Source of the DNA: Chlorobiales bacterium
GTDB taxonomy: Bacteria; Bacteroidota; Chlorobiia; Chlorobiales; JACMJS01
Assembly: GCA_014380515.1 (NCBI GenBank)
Contig: JACMJS010000048.1
Coordinates: forward strand, 1 to 35,169
Direction of reading: 5' to 3'
DNA length: 35,169 nucleotides
Each line of letters opens with the position of its first letter. Positions within the stretch are counted from its first letter, which is position 1. A model generated the notes under the pieces. It was not told the origin of the DNA and did no database searches. It was given only the letters and a program-made list of their open reading frames with translations. The position numbers and the translations under genes are program-made. Below, piece by piece: positions 24,199 to 32,028 of this stretch.

Positions 24199-25581
24199 CT
24201 ACACAACCATGTCCGGCGCAGCGACCGGCAACACCGCTGTAATCACCGTGCCTCGCGGCGAACTTGATGCTGCAATTGTGCCGCCGTGCGCTTCGGCGAT
24301 GCGTTTGCACAGATGCAATCCCAATCCGAATCCGTCGCCGCGGTAATTTTTCGTGAGCGTTCCCACATCGGCGGTGTTCGCGGATACGGCTGTAACGCCT
24401 TGTCCCACGCGGGCACGCGAGGCATCAGTGCGGTAAAACGGCTCAAAGATTTTTTCCAATTCCGCGTCTGCAATCCCCACGCCCTGATCATTTACTGAAA
24501 GCCAAATCCTGTCGCCCGTCCGCTCCAGCATCACCGCCACTTCCGCCTGCGAGTATTTGAGTGCGTTGCTGATAAGATTTCGAAGCAAGAGTCGCAAGCG
24601 TTCGCGGTCGCCGTTCAATCGCAGCAGCCCGGTTTCACTTTTTGTTTCGATGCGCAACCGCGGGGCTTCGTCCCAAAACTCACCGACGACTTCCGCCGTA
24701 AGTTCAGCAAGGTCAACTTTCGTTCGCCGAAGGCCGCCGTTCTGCGAGATAAGTCGCTCCGATTCCAGCAGTTCGGTCAGCATCGTGTTGAGTTCGGCGA
24801 TGTCGGATTTGATTTGCGATTTGGCGGAGCCTTCGGGCAAAAGTTCCAGAGCGACGTTCATCCGCGTTAAAGGCGAACGCAGTTCGTGCGAAACATCGAG
24901 CAGCAACTCGCGCTCGCGCCGCAGCATCGCCGCAATCCGCGTGGACATCGCGTTGAACGACGATGCGAGTTGTCCCAACTCATCGCGTTTCTTCACATCG
25001 AGGCTCACGGAAAAATCGCCGCCGCTGATGCGGTTCGTGCCCTCGATGAGCACGCTGATCGGATCGAACATCCGGCGCAGGACGAAATACAATCCGACGA
25101 TGACGAGCGAGAGCATCACGACGAGGCCGAGCACGGTGCGCTCGGGATAGAAAGAAGCGGGCGACGGAAACTTTCGCAGCGAAAATGTATAAACGATGTC
25201 GCTGTCTCGCACGCGAAACACGCCGTACTTGACGCGAAGCAATTCGAATTTGACTTGAAACGGCTCCGACGGAATTTCTTCCTTCGTCTCCGCCCAACGC
25301 GGCACCGCGGGCGACGACGCCCAATTATATTTTTCCGATTCCCAGCGCACGTGAATATCCAACTTGTCGGCGAGGTCTCGGGCTTTTGCGGTGTCGGGTG
25401 GCACACCGATTTCAGCGATGGCGTAGTTGATGATCGAACGGGCGAAACTCGCAGGCGGCGGCTGTTGCTGCGATTCGCCGACGCCCAGCCTTAGCGATCC
25501 GAAAACAGCAAGGTTGATCAGCACGACGGCCACCGCCATCACGCCAATCAACTTTAAAAATATCGACCACCTGCGTTTCAT
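24199..25581 (-). CDS. Sensor histidine kinase (HAMP-HisKA-HATPase), CpxA/EnvZ class
   Basis: 460 aa. Two membrane helices (~9-31 and ~149-168) flank a ~115-residue periplasmic sensor region. HAMP follows at ~169-222, then HisKA with the phospho-acceptor H232 in LLLDVSHELRSPLTRM. HATPase comes next, with N box LLRNLISNALKYS, G1 DQGVGIADAEL and G2 GDGFGLGLHLCKRI. Between the two G boxes the ATP lid has an extra stretch (RVGQGVTAVSANTADVGTL) compared with the usual short lid. It follows the response regulator gene by 117 bases on the same strand. With the upstream LTxxQ lipoprotein it has the composition of the Cpx envelope-stress system, which is the basis for the class call. Confidence 0.92.
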   Translation of the reverse strand: MKRRWSIFLKLIGVMAVAVVLINLAVFGSLRLGVGESQQQPPPASFARSIINYAIAEIGVPPDTAKARDLADKLDIHVRWESEKYNWASSPAVPRWAETKEEIPSEPFQVKFELLRVKYGVFRVRDSDIVYTFSLRKFPSPASFYPERTVLGLVVMLSLVIVGLYFVLRRMFDPISVLIEGTNRISGGDFSVSLDVKKRDELGQLASSFNAMSTRIAAMLRRERELLLDVSHELRSPLTRMNVALELLPEGSAKSQIKSDIAELNTMLTELLESERLISQNGGLRRTKVDLAELTAEVVGEFWDEAPRLRIETKSETGLLRLNGDRERLRLLLRNLISNALKYSQAEVAVMLERTGDRIWLSVNDQGVGIADAELEKIFEPFYRTDASRARVGQGVTAVSANTADVGTLTKNYRGDGFGLGLHLCKRIAEAHGGTIAASSSPRGTVITAVLPVAAPDMVV

Positions 25582-25633
25582 CTTTTTCTTTGGATTCTTA
25601 TTTCACCCGTTTTGTTTTGCCTGTTGTTTGTTT

Positions 25634-25680
25634 TGTCATTGCGAATACCATTGTAGAGGCGAGACATGCCTTGCCCTTAC
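25634..25680. repeat. Fragments of dispersed intergenic repeats in the kinase/regulator gap
   Basis: TGTCATTGCGA (25634-25644) equals the end of repeat copies A and B. It is followed by GTAGAGGCGAGACATGCC and TTGCCC, a partly palindromic module (GGCGAGACATGCCTTGCC). Neither has a full second arm here. Confidence 0.5.
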
Positions 25681-25698
25681 GAAGCCTGTTATCGCGGT

Positions 25699-26400
25699 TC
25701 AATCGTCGGTGCTCATAAAGACATAGCCGCGTCCCCAGATGGTTTTGAGGTAACGTGGGTTCTTGGCATCATCACCCAATTTCGCGCGAACTTTGCTGAC
25801 GAGCACGTCAATCGTGCGGTCGTACGATTCCCACTGAATGCCTTTCGTGTTGTGCATGATGAACTCACGACTTAAAACTTTGCCTTCATTTTGAGCAAGT
25901 AATTTCAAAAGTTCGAACTCTGTAGTCGTCAGTTCCAATTCTTTGCCTTGCATGGCCGCCGTAAACTTTTTGGTATCGATGACGACCGGCCCCGCTTTGA
26001 ATTTTCCGTCGCCGGTTGCAGCCCCGATATTAACGGAAGCCACCGTGCGGCGCAAGACGCTTTGAATTCGCGCGACGAGTTCGCGCGGCTCAAAGGGTTT
26101 CGGCAGATAATCATCCGCGCCCATTTCAAGGCCGACGATGCGGTCGTGCACGTCGCCGCGTGCGGTGAGCATGATGATCGGCGTGTCAATCGTTTGGCGG
26201 ATTTGCTGGGCGACTTTGAACCCGTCCATTTCCGGCAGCATGACATCGAGCACGATGGCATCGAAGGTTTCTTTGGCAAGCATCTCCATCGCCTTGCTGG
26301 GTAAGGCTGCGTGGGTGGTGGCGATCTCGAACTTGGCGAAGTATTCCGCGAGCAATCGCCCCAGCGACAGATCATCGTCAATGAGCAAAACTTTTTTCAT
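25699..26400 (-). CDS. OmpR/CpxR-type response regulator
   Basis: 233 aa. Receiver domain: D9/D10 acidic pair, phospho-acceptor D52 in IVLDVMLPEMDG, switch Thr in MLTARGD and Lys in LPKPFEP. The C-terminal winged helix (~130-230) is of OmpR type with LELTTTEFELLKLLAQNEGKVLSREFI and SYDRTIDVLVSKVRAKLGDD, closing with TIWGRGYVFMS. It should be phosphorylated by the kinase encoded next to it and bind direct-repeat DNA sites. A direct repeat of that geometry (GTAAA-N5-GTAAA) lies upstream of the LTxxQ lipoprotein gene. Confidence 0.93.
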   Translation of the reverse strand: MKKVLLIDDDLSLGRLLAEYFAKFEIATTHAALPSKAMEMLAKETFDAIVLDVMLPEMDGFKVAQQIRQTIDTPIIMLTARGDVHDRIVGLEMGADDYLPKPFEPRELVARIQSVLRRTVASVNIGAATGDGKFKAGPVVIDTKKFTAAMQGKELELTTTEFELLKLLAQNEGKVLSREFIMHNTKGIQWESYDRTIDVLVSKVRAKLGDDAKNPRYLKTIWGRGYVFMSTDD

Positions 26401-26413
26401 CTGTTGAATTTGT

Positions 26414-26519
26414 ATGTCATTCCGGCTTTCAGCCTGAGGCTGATTCCGCTAGAGGCGGACAGCGGAAGCTTCAGGTTCACTTCTTGTTCGAAGACTGGAT
26501 TCCCAACGCGGCGGGCACG
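26414..26519. repeat. Diverged dispersed repeat, GTCATTCC type
   Basis: It begins TGTCATTCCGGC and ends GGATTCCCAACGCGGCGGGCACGAC. Internal pieces (GGCTGATTCCGC, GCGGACAGCGGAAGC) form imperfect hairpins. It lies between the lipoprotein terminator and the response regulator start and is similar in design to the other GTCATT-ended elements, although much decayed. Confidence 0.4.
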
Positions 26520-26568
26520 ACAAAAAAATTTCAAAAGTAAAAGACACTTGAAGAAACATAAAAAATCA

Positions 26569-26604
26569 AACGGGAGAAACCGCTGCGAAGCCGTCTCTCC
26601 CGTT
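26569..26604 (-). terminator. Intrinsic terminator after the LTxxQ lipoprotein gene
   Basis: Stem AACGGGAGA (26569-26577) / TCTCCCGTT (26596-26604) with an 18-nt partly structured loop, followed on the minus strand by TGATTTTTT. It lies 26 bases past the lipoprotein stop. It suggests that the response regulator and kinase are made at a lower level or from their own promoter. Confidence 0.82.
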
Positions 26605-26629
26605 CATCACTACGATTTAACGTTGAAAG

Positions 26630-27520
26630 TTATTTGGTCAGGTTGTCGGGCGTACGCATTTCTGCACCTTTGTGTCCGCCCCGGTGATGGCTGAATCCGC
26701 CGCGTCCCATTTTCTCCGCCACATCCGCTCGCTGTTCGGGCGTGAGCAAGGCGTGAAATGCTTTCACTTTCGTCGCCATCATCGTTTTCATCGATTCGCT
26801 TTCGGAAAGGTAAAGTGCGACTTGCTTTTGCAATACGCTTTCATCCATCTTTTCCTTGCGGAACTCAGTTGTGAATTTTCCAACTTCGGCCTGGAGCACG
26901 CCTTTCTTCGATTCCATTTGGGTTTTGAAATCTACCAGCAGTTTCTCCGCGCCCGATTCCTGTTCCGGCGTCAGGTTCAGACCCTTCGTCATCATCTTTG
27001 TAACGGCGGTCGTTTTGACTTCGCTCGAGAACTTTGTGAGACCTTGTTCTTTCTCCTCGATTTTCTTAGCGACGGCAGCTCGCTGCGCCGGGGTTAAGAG
27101 ATCGTGCAGTTCTGCGATTTTCTTTTGGAAGAACACCGCGTCTGCCGCGTCCGCCGTGCCTTTGCGGGTAAAGGCGGATTTGACGACTTCATCGCCGAGC
27201 ACGGGCTTCTTAAATTCCTCAGCGAAGTTTTTCCACTCGGCCTTGCGCGACTCACGCCCTTGATCTTTTTTCTCGCGCAGTTTCAACGCGACTTCATCGG
27301 TGAGTTTCTTGAACGCGGGCTGCTGCGATTCCGTCAAATTGACTTCTTTGGTAATCGTGTTGAGCAAGTTCACCGACATTTGTTCCGTCGGTGCATCGAG
27401 CGTGGCGACGGGCGTAGACGCGGGGTTTGCCGCATTGTCCGCACAGCCGATTGCGCCGAAGGATAGCGTTGTCATCAGCAGCGCAGCCGCCGTCCATTTT
27501 ACTTTTCTAACAGGTTTCAT
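26630..27520 (-). CDS. Lipoprotein with two CpxP/Spy-like LTxxQ modules
   Basis: 296 aa. The signal sequence ends in the lipobox GAIGC (Cys26). Four LTxxQ motifs are visible: LTESQ (62-66), LTPAQR (142-147), LTPEQ (183-187) and LTPEQR (259-264). They pair as two ~90-residue repeats, each starting NLTxxQ and ending LTPxQRAxVAxKxxx, so the gene looks like an internal duplication of a CpxP/Spy helical unit. CpxP and Spy are periplasmic chaperones; CpxP also restrains the kinase CpxA. The C-terminus has an HHRGGHKG run that could bind metal. A strong SD (GGAGG, 27527-27531) precedes the ATG. The response regulator and kinase genes follow on the same strand after the terminator at 26569-26604. The lipid anchor differs from the soluble E. 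coli proteins. Confidence 0.82.
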   Translation of the reverse strand: MKPVRKVKWTAAALLMTTLSFGAIGCADNAANPASTPVATLDAPTEQMSVNLLNTITKEVNLTESQQPAFKKLTDEVALKLREKKDQGRESRKAEWKNFAEEFKKPVLGDEVVKSAFTRKGTADAADAVFFQKKIAELHDLLTPAQRAAVAKKIEEKEQGLTKFSSEVKTTAVTKMMTKGLNLTPEQESGAEKLLVDFKTQMESKKGVLQAEVGKFTTEFRKEKMDESVLQKQVALYLSESESMKTMMATKVKAFHALLTPEQRADVAEKMGRGGFSHHRGGHKGAEMRTPDNLTK

Positions 27521-27617
27521 GTTTGGCCTCCGTTGGCATTAAGTTTAAAGTTACAGTCAGTGTCCATTCTCACGCATCCATTTTTATGCTTGTGGTTGCT
27601 GCGTAAGATGCTGCATC

Positions 27618-27631
27618 ATACGAAGTCGTAT
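27618..27631. promoter_or_regulatory. Short palindrome ATACGA-AG-TCGTAT in the divergent promoter region
   Basis: Perfect 6-bp arms with a 2-nt centre, 98 bases upstream of the lipoprotein start and 126 upstream of the lipase start. It could be an operator. No matching factor is known. Confidence 0.4.
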
Positions 27632-27662
27632 CCGGTAAGATATTGTCAAGATATGATTCCGG

Positions 27663-27677
27663 TGTAAAACTTTGTAA
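27663..27677 (+). promoter_or_regulatory. Candidate CpxR-type binding site
   Basis: The sequence is GTAAA-ACTTT-GTAAA, an exact match to the enterobacterial CpxR box (GTAAA, five bases, GTAAA). It lies 143 bases upstream of the LTxxQ lipoprotein gene and 80 bases upstream of the lipase gene, in the only divergent promoter region of the two-component cluster. The position is what the model predicts. However, a ten-base match can occur by chance, and CpxR specificity has not been shown in this phylum. Confidence 0.45.
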
Positions 27678-27756
27678 ATCCGCCGCGGGCGCATTACCCG
27701 CTCCGGTTCTAAGTCAACAGACGAAGAGTGCCGTCAATCCTTTTAAATCCGCTCAG

Positions 27757-28737
27757 ATGTTTTTTTCCCGTTTCAAATCCTTTTTTTCATCCGCTCCGAA
27801 ATCTAAACCCGTACCGCTCTGCACCGCCAAAGTTTTTTTTCCGCCCAACGAAGATTATCGCTACTTCGAGCGCGCCGCAAAATTTCCGTTCGAGTTCAAT
27901 GCCGTCGCTTTTAGTCCCATTAATGCGTGGTGGCTTGCTGAAAGTGCGCTGCTTGCATATGCGGATGCGGCTTTTGCGCGGCGTCGGTTTTTACGCGAAG
28001 GATTTCGGGCGATGAAAGTGTTCGGCAAGGATAGTCAAGTATGCTTCGTCGCTCACACCGATGACTTTATCATCGTCTCATTTCGCGGCACGGAAGTGAG
28101 GCCGCGTAAGCACAGCGATTCCGGCAAGCCGATCTGGCAAGATTTTCTCACCGATATTAATTTGGTGCTGACGGATTTGAACCACGATGACCGGGGCGGC
28201 AAAGTGCACCGCGGGTTCAAAGCCGCATTCCTGTTGCTTTGGCATGACAAAGGATTGCGAAATTATTTAGATGCGCTGCGGCTCAACAATCGCAGGCGGC
28301 ACAAGCGGGTTTGGTTCACGGGGCACAGTCTCGGCGGTGCGCTGGCGGCGATTGCGGCGTCGGTGTATGAAGAGACTGCGGGACTTTATACGATTGCGTC
28401 GCCGCGCGTGGGTGATGCGGCGTTCAAAGCACGCATCACCGCGCCCGCTTACCGGTTGGTCAATCATAATGATTTGATGTGCAAGATTCCGCCGTCGCTC
28501 GGCTACGAACATATCGGCGAATTGAAGTGCTTCGATGCACGGGGAAACTTGGCGGAAGGTGCAACGGAAAGCGACATTCATGCGAAAGATATGCTCGCGC
28601 AGTTTTCACAGTTGACCGAAGCCGTTTGGCAGGCGTGGCAAGGCAAGGAGTGGGTGGTGCCGTTCGATTTCATCGCCAATCACGCGCCGCTCTACTATGC
28701 CATTCACACGTGGAATCATCTTGTCAAAAGCCGATGA
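27757..28737 (+). CDS. Class-3 lipase family protein (alpha/beta hydrolase)
   Basis: 326 aa from ATG 27757. A TTG-started frame from 27643 would cover the promoter region. Lipase_3 features: FIIVSFRGTE (oxyanion region), nucleophile S191 in WFTGHSLGGALAA, TIASPRVGDAAF, D239 in VNHNDLMCKIPP and H309 in ANHAPLYY, so the triad is complete. There is no clear signal peptide, only a short basic, aromatic N-terminus (MFFSRFKSFF), suggesting a cytosolic or membrane-associated enzyme. Likely substrates are acylglycerols or phospholipids. It is divergent from the CpxP-like gene and shares the region with the candidate CpxR site, which would fit membrane-lipid repair under envelope stress; that is inference. 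Confidence 0.88.
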   Translation: MFFSRFKSFFSSAPKSKPVPLCTAKVFFPPNEDYRYFERAAKFPFEFNAVAFSPINAWWLAESALLAYADAAFARRRFLREGFRAMKVFGKDSQVCFVAHTDDFIIVSFRGTEVRPRKHSDSGKPIWQDFLTDINLVLTDLNHDDRGGKVHRGFKAAFLLLWHDKGLRNYLDALRLNNRRRHKRVWFTGHSLGGALAAIAASVYEETAGLYTIASPRVGDAAFKARITAPAYRLVNHNDLMCKIPPSLGYEHIGELKCFDARGNLAEGATESDIHAKDMLAQFSQLTEAVWQAWQGKEWVVPFDFIANHAPLYYAIHTWNHLVKSR

Positions 28738-28742
28738 ACCGG

Positions 28743-29240
28743 TTATGGCTTGTCAGTGCTTCGGAAAACTTTCGCGGGCACACCAGCTACAATCGTTTGC
28801 GGCGGCACGTCTTTCGTTACGACAGCGCCCGCGCCGACGATTGCACCTTCGCCGATGGTGATGCCCGGTAAAATCGTTGCGCCGCTGCCGATGCTCGCGC
28901 GGGTTTTAATTACCGTCGGCTCAACGCTCCAGTCGGATTCGGTCTGCGGCGAGCCGTCCGCATTGGTTGCGCGGGGATAGCGGTCGTTGATGAACATGAC
29001 GCCATGCCCGATGAACACGTCGTCTTCGATTCGCACGCCCTCACAAATAAACGTGTGGCTGGAGATTTTGCAGTTCTTGCCGATCACCGCATTTTTTTGA
29101 ATTTCGACGAACGCGCCGACCTTGGTGCCATCGCCGATCTCGCAGCCGTAAGCATTGACAAACGAAAAAATCTTCGTGCCTTCCCCGAGCTTCACATCGT
29201 TCAGCCGGATGAAATTTTCCTTCAGATACGCTTTGTCCAT
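28743..29240 (-). CDS. Hexapeptide-repeat N-acetyltransferase, WlbB/WbpD-like
   Basis: 165 aa of left-handed beta-helix with hexapeptide turns throughout ([57 protein letters not shown]). The end, [23 protein letters not shown], is the standard acyltransferase tail. [12 protein letters not shown] matches the WlbB/WbpD group that acetylates the 3-amino group of UDP-2-acetamido-3-amino-glucuronate using acetyl-CoA. The neighbouring dehydrogenase of WlbA/WbpB type supports this pathway. The aminotransferase (WlbC/WbpE) that should act between them is not in the window. Its stop is 5 bases from the convergent lipase stop. Confidence 0.85.
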   Translation of the reverse strand: MDKAYLKENFIRLNDVKLGEGTKIFSFVNAYGCEIGDGTKVGAFVEIQKNAVIGKNCKISSHTFICEGVRIEDDVFIGHGVMFINDRYPRATNADGSPQTESDWSVEPTVIKTRASIGSGATILPGITIGEGAIVGAGAVVTKDVPPQTIVAGVPAKVFRSTDKP

Positions 29241-29245
29241 AATTC

Positions 29246-29320
29246 AAGTTGTTAGTCGTTAGTCGTTAGTTTAAATGCAAAGAACAAAAATCTTTACTGA
29301 CAACTAACGACCAACAACTT
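29246..29320. repeat. Inverted repeat with 25-base arms built on GTCGTTAGT
   Basis: The left arm 29246-29270 and right arm 29296-29320 are complementary at 22 of 25 positions around a 25-base spacer. The left arm contains two overlapping copies of GTCGTTAGT. It fills the gap between the dehydrogenase and acetyltransferase genes and would form a long hairpin in their shared transcript. Confidence 0.8.
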
Positions 29321-29322
29321 CT

Positions 29323-30324
29323 CTACACTGCTACCGCTTTGCCGTTTTGCTTAATGGATTTTTCGGAGGCTTCTAAAATGCGAACAACGTTGAGACCGGA
29401 GATGCCGTCGGTGAGCGGTGATTTGTCATTCTGGATGCAATCGATGAAGTGATTGGCTTCGAGCGTCAGGGCTTCGGTTTGCTCCAGCTTCGGCGCATAC
29501 ATATCGCCCGTCCGGTATTGCACCAGCGTTTCATAAACGCCTTCTTGCGTTTTCACCTCGATGCCTTTGTCGTAAACTTTTACCTTTTCGCTGTTTTCCA
29601 TGTCGTCATAAACGATCATCGATTTCGCCCCCCCAATAAGGGTTGTGCGTACTTTCACCGGCGCGATCCAATTGACATGGAAATGTGCGATGAGATTGTT
29701 GTCGAAGTTCACCGTCAGGTATGCGATGTCTTCCAGCCCGTTACCGACATGACAACTGCCGACCGCCGAAACCGATGTCGGTTTTTTTTGCAACAGAAAA
29801 TCCATGATCGAAATATCGTGCGGCGCCAAATCCCAAATCACATTGACATCGTGCTGGAACAAACCGAGGTTGACGCGGACGGAATCGAAATAATAAATAT
29901 CGCCCAAGCGGCCTTGATCGATAATTTCCTTCATCTTCTTAACCGCGCCGGTGTAAATGAACGTGTGATCGACCATAATCTTCAGCCCTTTTTTCTCGGC
30001 AAGATTGATAAGGTCTTCGGCCTGCGCGACCGTGGCGGTCATCGGCTTCTCAATGAAGCAATGTTTACCGGCCTCGAGAGCCGCTTTTGCAATCGCGTAG
30101 TGGCTTGAGACGGACGTTACAACCGCGACGGCTTCGATGTCCTCGCGCTTTAAAATGGCGTTGTAGTCAAGTGTGGTTTCGATTTCGGGAAAACGAACTT
30201 TTATTTTTTCGAGCCGCATGGGGTCTTTGTCGCAACCGATGACGCCGGAGACGGCATTGATGCCGAGAAAGTTTCGAACAAGGTTCGGCCCCCAATAGCC
30301 GAGACCGACGACAGCAATTTTCAT
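29323..30324 (-). CDS. Gfo/Idh/MocA-family sugar dehydrogenase, WlbA/WbpB-like
   Basis: 333 aa. The N-terminal Rossmann fold has VVGLGYWGPNLVRNF (NAD-binding GxGxxG form). The EKPMT motif (FIEKPMTATVAQAEDL) carries the conserved lysine of the family, and DLAPHDISIMDFLL supplies the catalytic histidine region. The second half is the GFO/IDH C-terminal sheet. With the adjacent WlbB-like acetyltransferase, the likely reaction is 3-oxidation of UDP-N-acetylglucosaminuronate in the pathway to diacetamido uronic acids of surface glycans. The family is broad and the substrate is inferred from context. Confidence 0.88.
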   Translation of the reverse strand: MKIAVVGLGYWGPNLVRNFLGINAVSGVIGCDKDPMRLEKIKVRFPEIETTLDYNAILKREDIEAVAVVTSVSSHYAIAKAALEAGKHCFIEKPMTATVAQAEDLINLAEKKGLKIMVDHTFIYTGAVKKMKEIIDQGRLGDIYYFDSVRVNLGLFQHDVNVIWDLAPHDISIMDFLLQKKPTSVSAVGSCHVGNGLEDIAYLTVNFDNNLIAHFHVNWIAPVKVRTTLIGGAKSMIVYDDMENSEKVKVYDKGIEVKTQEGVYETLVQYRTGDMYAPKLEQTEALTLEANHFIDCIQNDKSPLTDGISGLNVVRILEASEKSIKQNGKAVAV

Positions 30325-30391
30325 AAATGGAATTTAAATCTTTGGTTGATTCAGCGCGCCCGCAATGACAAAAGGTGGGTGAAAAAGATGT

Positions 30392-30480
30392 TGTCATTCT
30401 GAACGGAGCTTAGCAGAGTGAAGAATCTGCATTGGATTCTCGAAGATGAATGCAGATTCTTCGCTGCGCTCAGAATGACA
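30392..30480. repeat. Dispersed inverted repeat, TGTCATTCTGA type (copy C)
   Basis: The left arm begins TGTCATTCTGA (30392) and ends GAAGAATCTGCATT (to 30433). The right arm 30449-30480 reads AATGCAGATTCTTC ... TCAGAATGACA. The ends are exact reverse complements over 11 and 14 bases, with the left arm longer in between. It lies between the glycosylphosphotransferase and dehydrogenase genes and is non-coding. Confidence 0.8.
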
Positions 30481-30506
30481 ATAGAGAACATAACAGCAGA
30501 AAGTAT

Positions 30507-31976
30507 TTAATAGCCGCCTTTGGCGAGCAGCATCACGGGAAAGGTTTTGACGATCAGTTTCAAGTCCATCAACGGCGACATGTTATCGATGTAATACAAA
30601 TCGAGAATCACCATATCGTTGAAGCCGACCGTGCTGCGTCCCGATACCTGCCACAGCCCCGTGCAACCCGGCGTAACCGAGAGTCGCCGCCGGTGCCAGG
30701 CCTCATAAACTTCCCACTCGTAGGGCATACACGGACGCGGCCCGACAAGGCTCATTTCGCCTTTCAACACGTTGAGCAGTTGCGGCAGTTCGTCTAAACT
30801 CGTTTTGCGCAAAAAACTTCCGACCGCCGTGATGCGCGGATCGTTCGTCATTTTTCTGACTTGCACTTTGCCGTCTTGCCCGATGACGGATTGCTTGCCC
30901 GATTCACCGACGGATTCACGGATCAGATTCTTGACGAACTCGCGGTGCATTTTGTCGTCGTTGTTCACTTTCATCGAGCGGAATTTATAGAACTCGAAAG
31001 GCTTGCCATCTTTGCCGATGCGGGTTTGCTTGAAGAATACCGGCCCGCGCGAGGTGAGTTTGATGAGCAATGAAATGATGAGTAGCGGCACGGATAAAAT
31101 TAGCAGACCGATCACGGCAAAGATAATGTCGAACGCACGTTTGTAGACGACGGTCGCGCTGTGGTCTTGATTTTGCATCATCGAAACGACGGGCAAACCG
31201 AGATACTTTTCGATGAAAAGTTTATCGGGAATGACGTCGTAGAGTTGCGAGGAAATCTTGACGACCGCGCGGGTTTGACGGGCGCGGTCGATGAGTTCCA
31301 TCAATTGTTGATACGAGATATTATCGATCACGATCAAGACTTCATCGACATGATGCGTTTGAACGAGTTCCTTGATTTCGCCCGTGCCGCCCAAGACTTC
31401 CGCCGACTCGAACACGCGCTCACCGCGCGGGAGGGCATCATCGACGAAGCCCATCACGACGAGGCCGAGGCTGCTGTCGAAGGCGATGTTCGCCGCCATC
31501 GTTTGTCCGCTCGTGCCCGCCCCGACAATCAGGACGCGGCGCCGCAGGATGCGGTTCTCCGACAGAAACATATAGAGCGGCCTGTAGATAATCAGCCGGA
31601 AGAACAACACGGAGATAAAGGCGAAGCAGGCGAAGTAACTGATCACCAACCGGCTTTCGATATGCGGGACGTCTTTGACGAAAAACGACGCGACGATGAG
31701 TCCGATCAAACCGTAGCCCATCGCTTTGAAAACGGCGATGAACTGATCGACGATCATCAGAAAGACGTTGATCTTGTAAAGGTTGAAGTGGTGAAAAACG
31801 GCGATCCAGAGCAGGGCGTAGATGCCGATGAAGATGAGTTCCACCGCCTCGAGCCTGGCGATGTTAATTTTGTGCTCGGCGAAGCGCACTTGCACCGCGA
31901 GCAGGAACGAGAGCACAAGAGCTAAGTAATCGCAAAGAGCCAAGAGTAGTTTGTGCTTTGGTATCTTTGTCATCAT
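30507..31976 (-). CDS. Polyprenyl glycosylphosphotransferase (exopolysaccharide initiating sugar transferase)
   Basis: 489 aa from the MM pair at 31971-31976; the longer frame to 32048 overlaps the upstream gene. Four to five N-terminal membrane helices ([18 protein letters not shown] on) are followed by a CoA_binding_3-like soluble region ([14 protein letters not shown]). The C-terminal bacterial sugar transferase domain comes last: [47 protein letters not shown] and [13 protein letters not shown]. This WbaP/CpsE class moves a sugar phosphate from a UDP-sugar to undecaprenyl phosphate, the first step of a repeat unit. It is the key enzyme of the polysaccharide segment. Confidence 0.94.
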   Translation of the reverse strand: MMTKIPKHKLLLALCDYLALVLSFLLAVQVRFAEHKINIARLEAVELIFIGIYALLWIAVFHHFNLYKINVFLMIVDQFIAVFKAMGYGLIGLIVASFFVKDVPHIESRLVISYFACFAFISVLFFRLIIYRPLYMFLSENRILRRRVLIVGAGTSGQTMAANIAFDSSLGLVVMGFVDDALPRGERVFESAEVLGGTGEIKELVQTHHVDEVLIVIDNISYQQLMELIDRARQTRAVVKISSQLYDVIPDKLFIEKYLGLPVVSMMQNQDHSATVVYKRAFDIIFAVIGLLILSVPLLIISLLIKLTSRGPVFFKQTRIGKDGKPFEFYKFRSMKVNNDDKMHREFVKNLIRESVGESGKQSVIGQDGKVQVRKMTNDPRITAVGSFLRKTSLDELPQLLNVLKGEMSLVGPRPCMPYEWEVYEAWHRRRLSVTPGCTGLWQVSGRSTVGFNDMVILDLYYIDNMSPLMDLKLIVKTFPVMLLAKGGY

Positions 31977-32028
31977 AGGCCGTCTGGTTTTTTGATGTTG
32001 ATGGTTGATGAAATCGGAACTAAAAAAA

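Noticed and set aside
27643-27756. TTG-started N-terminal extension of the lipase
   Set aside because: It would cover the candidate CpxR site and the promoter region; the family starts after the ATG at 27757.
31161-31925. 254-codon plus-strand frame opposite the glycosylphosphotransferase
   Set aside because: Asp/Glu/His-rich antisense shadow of a clearly conserved gene.
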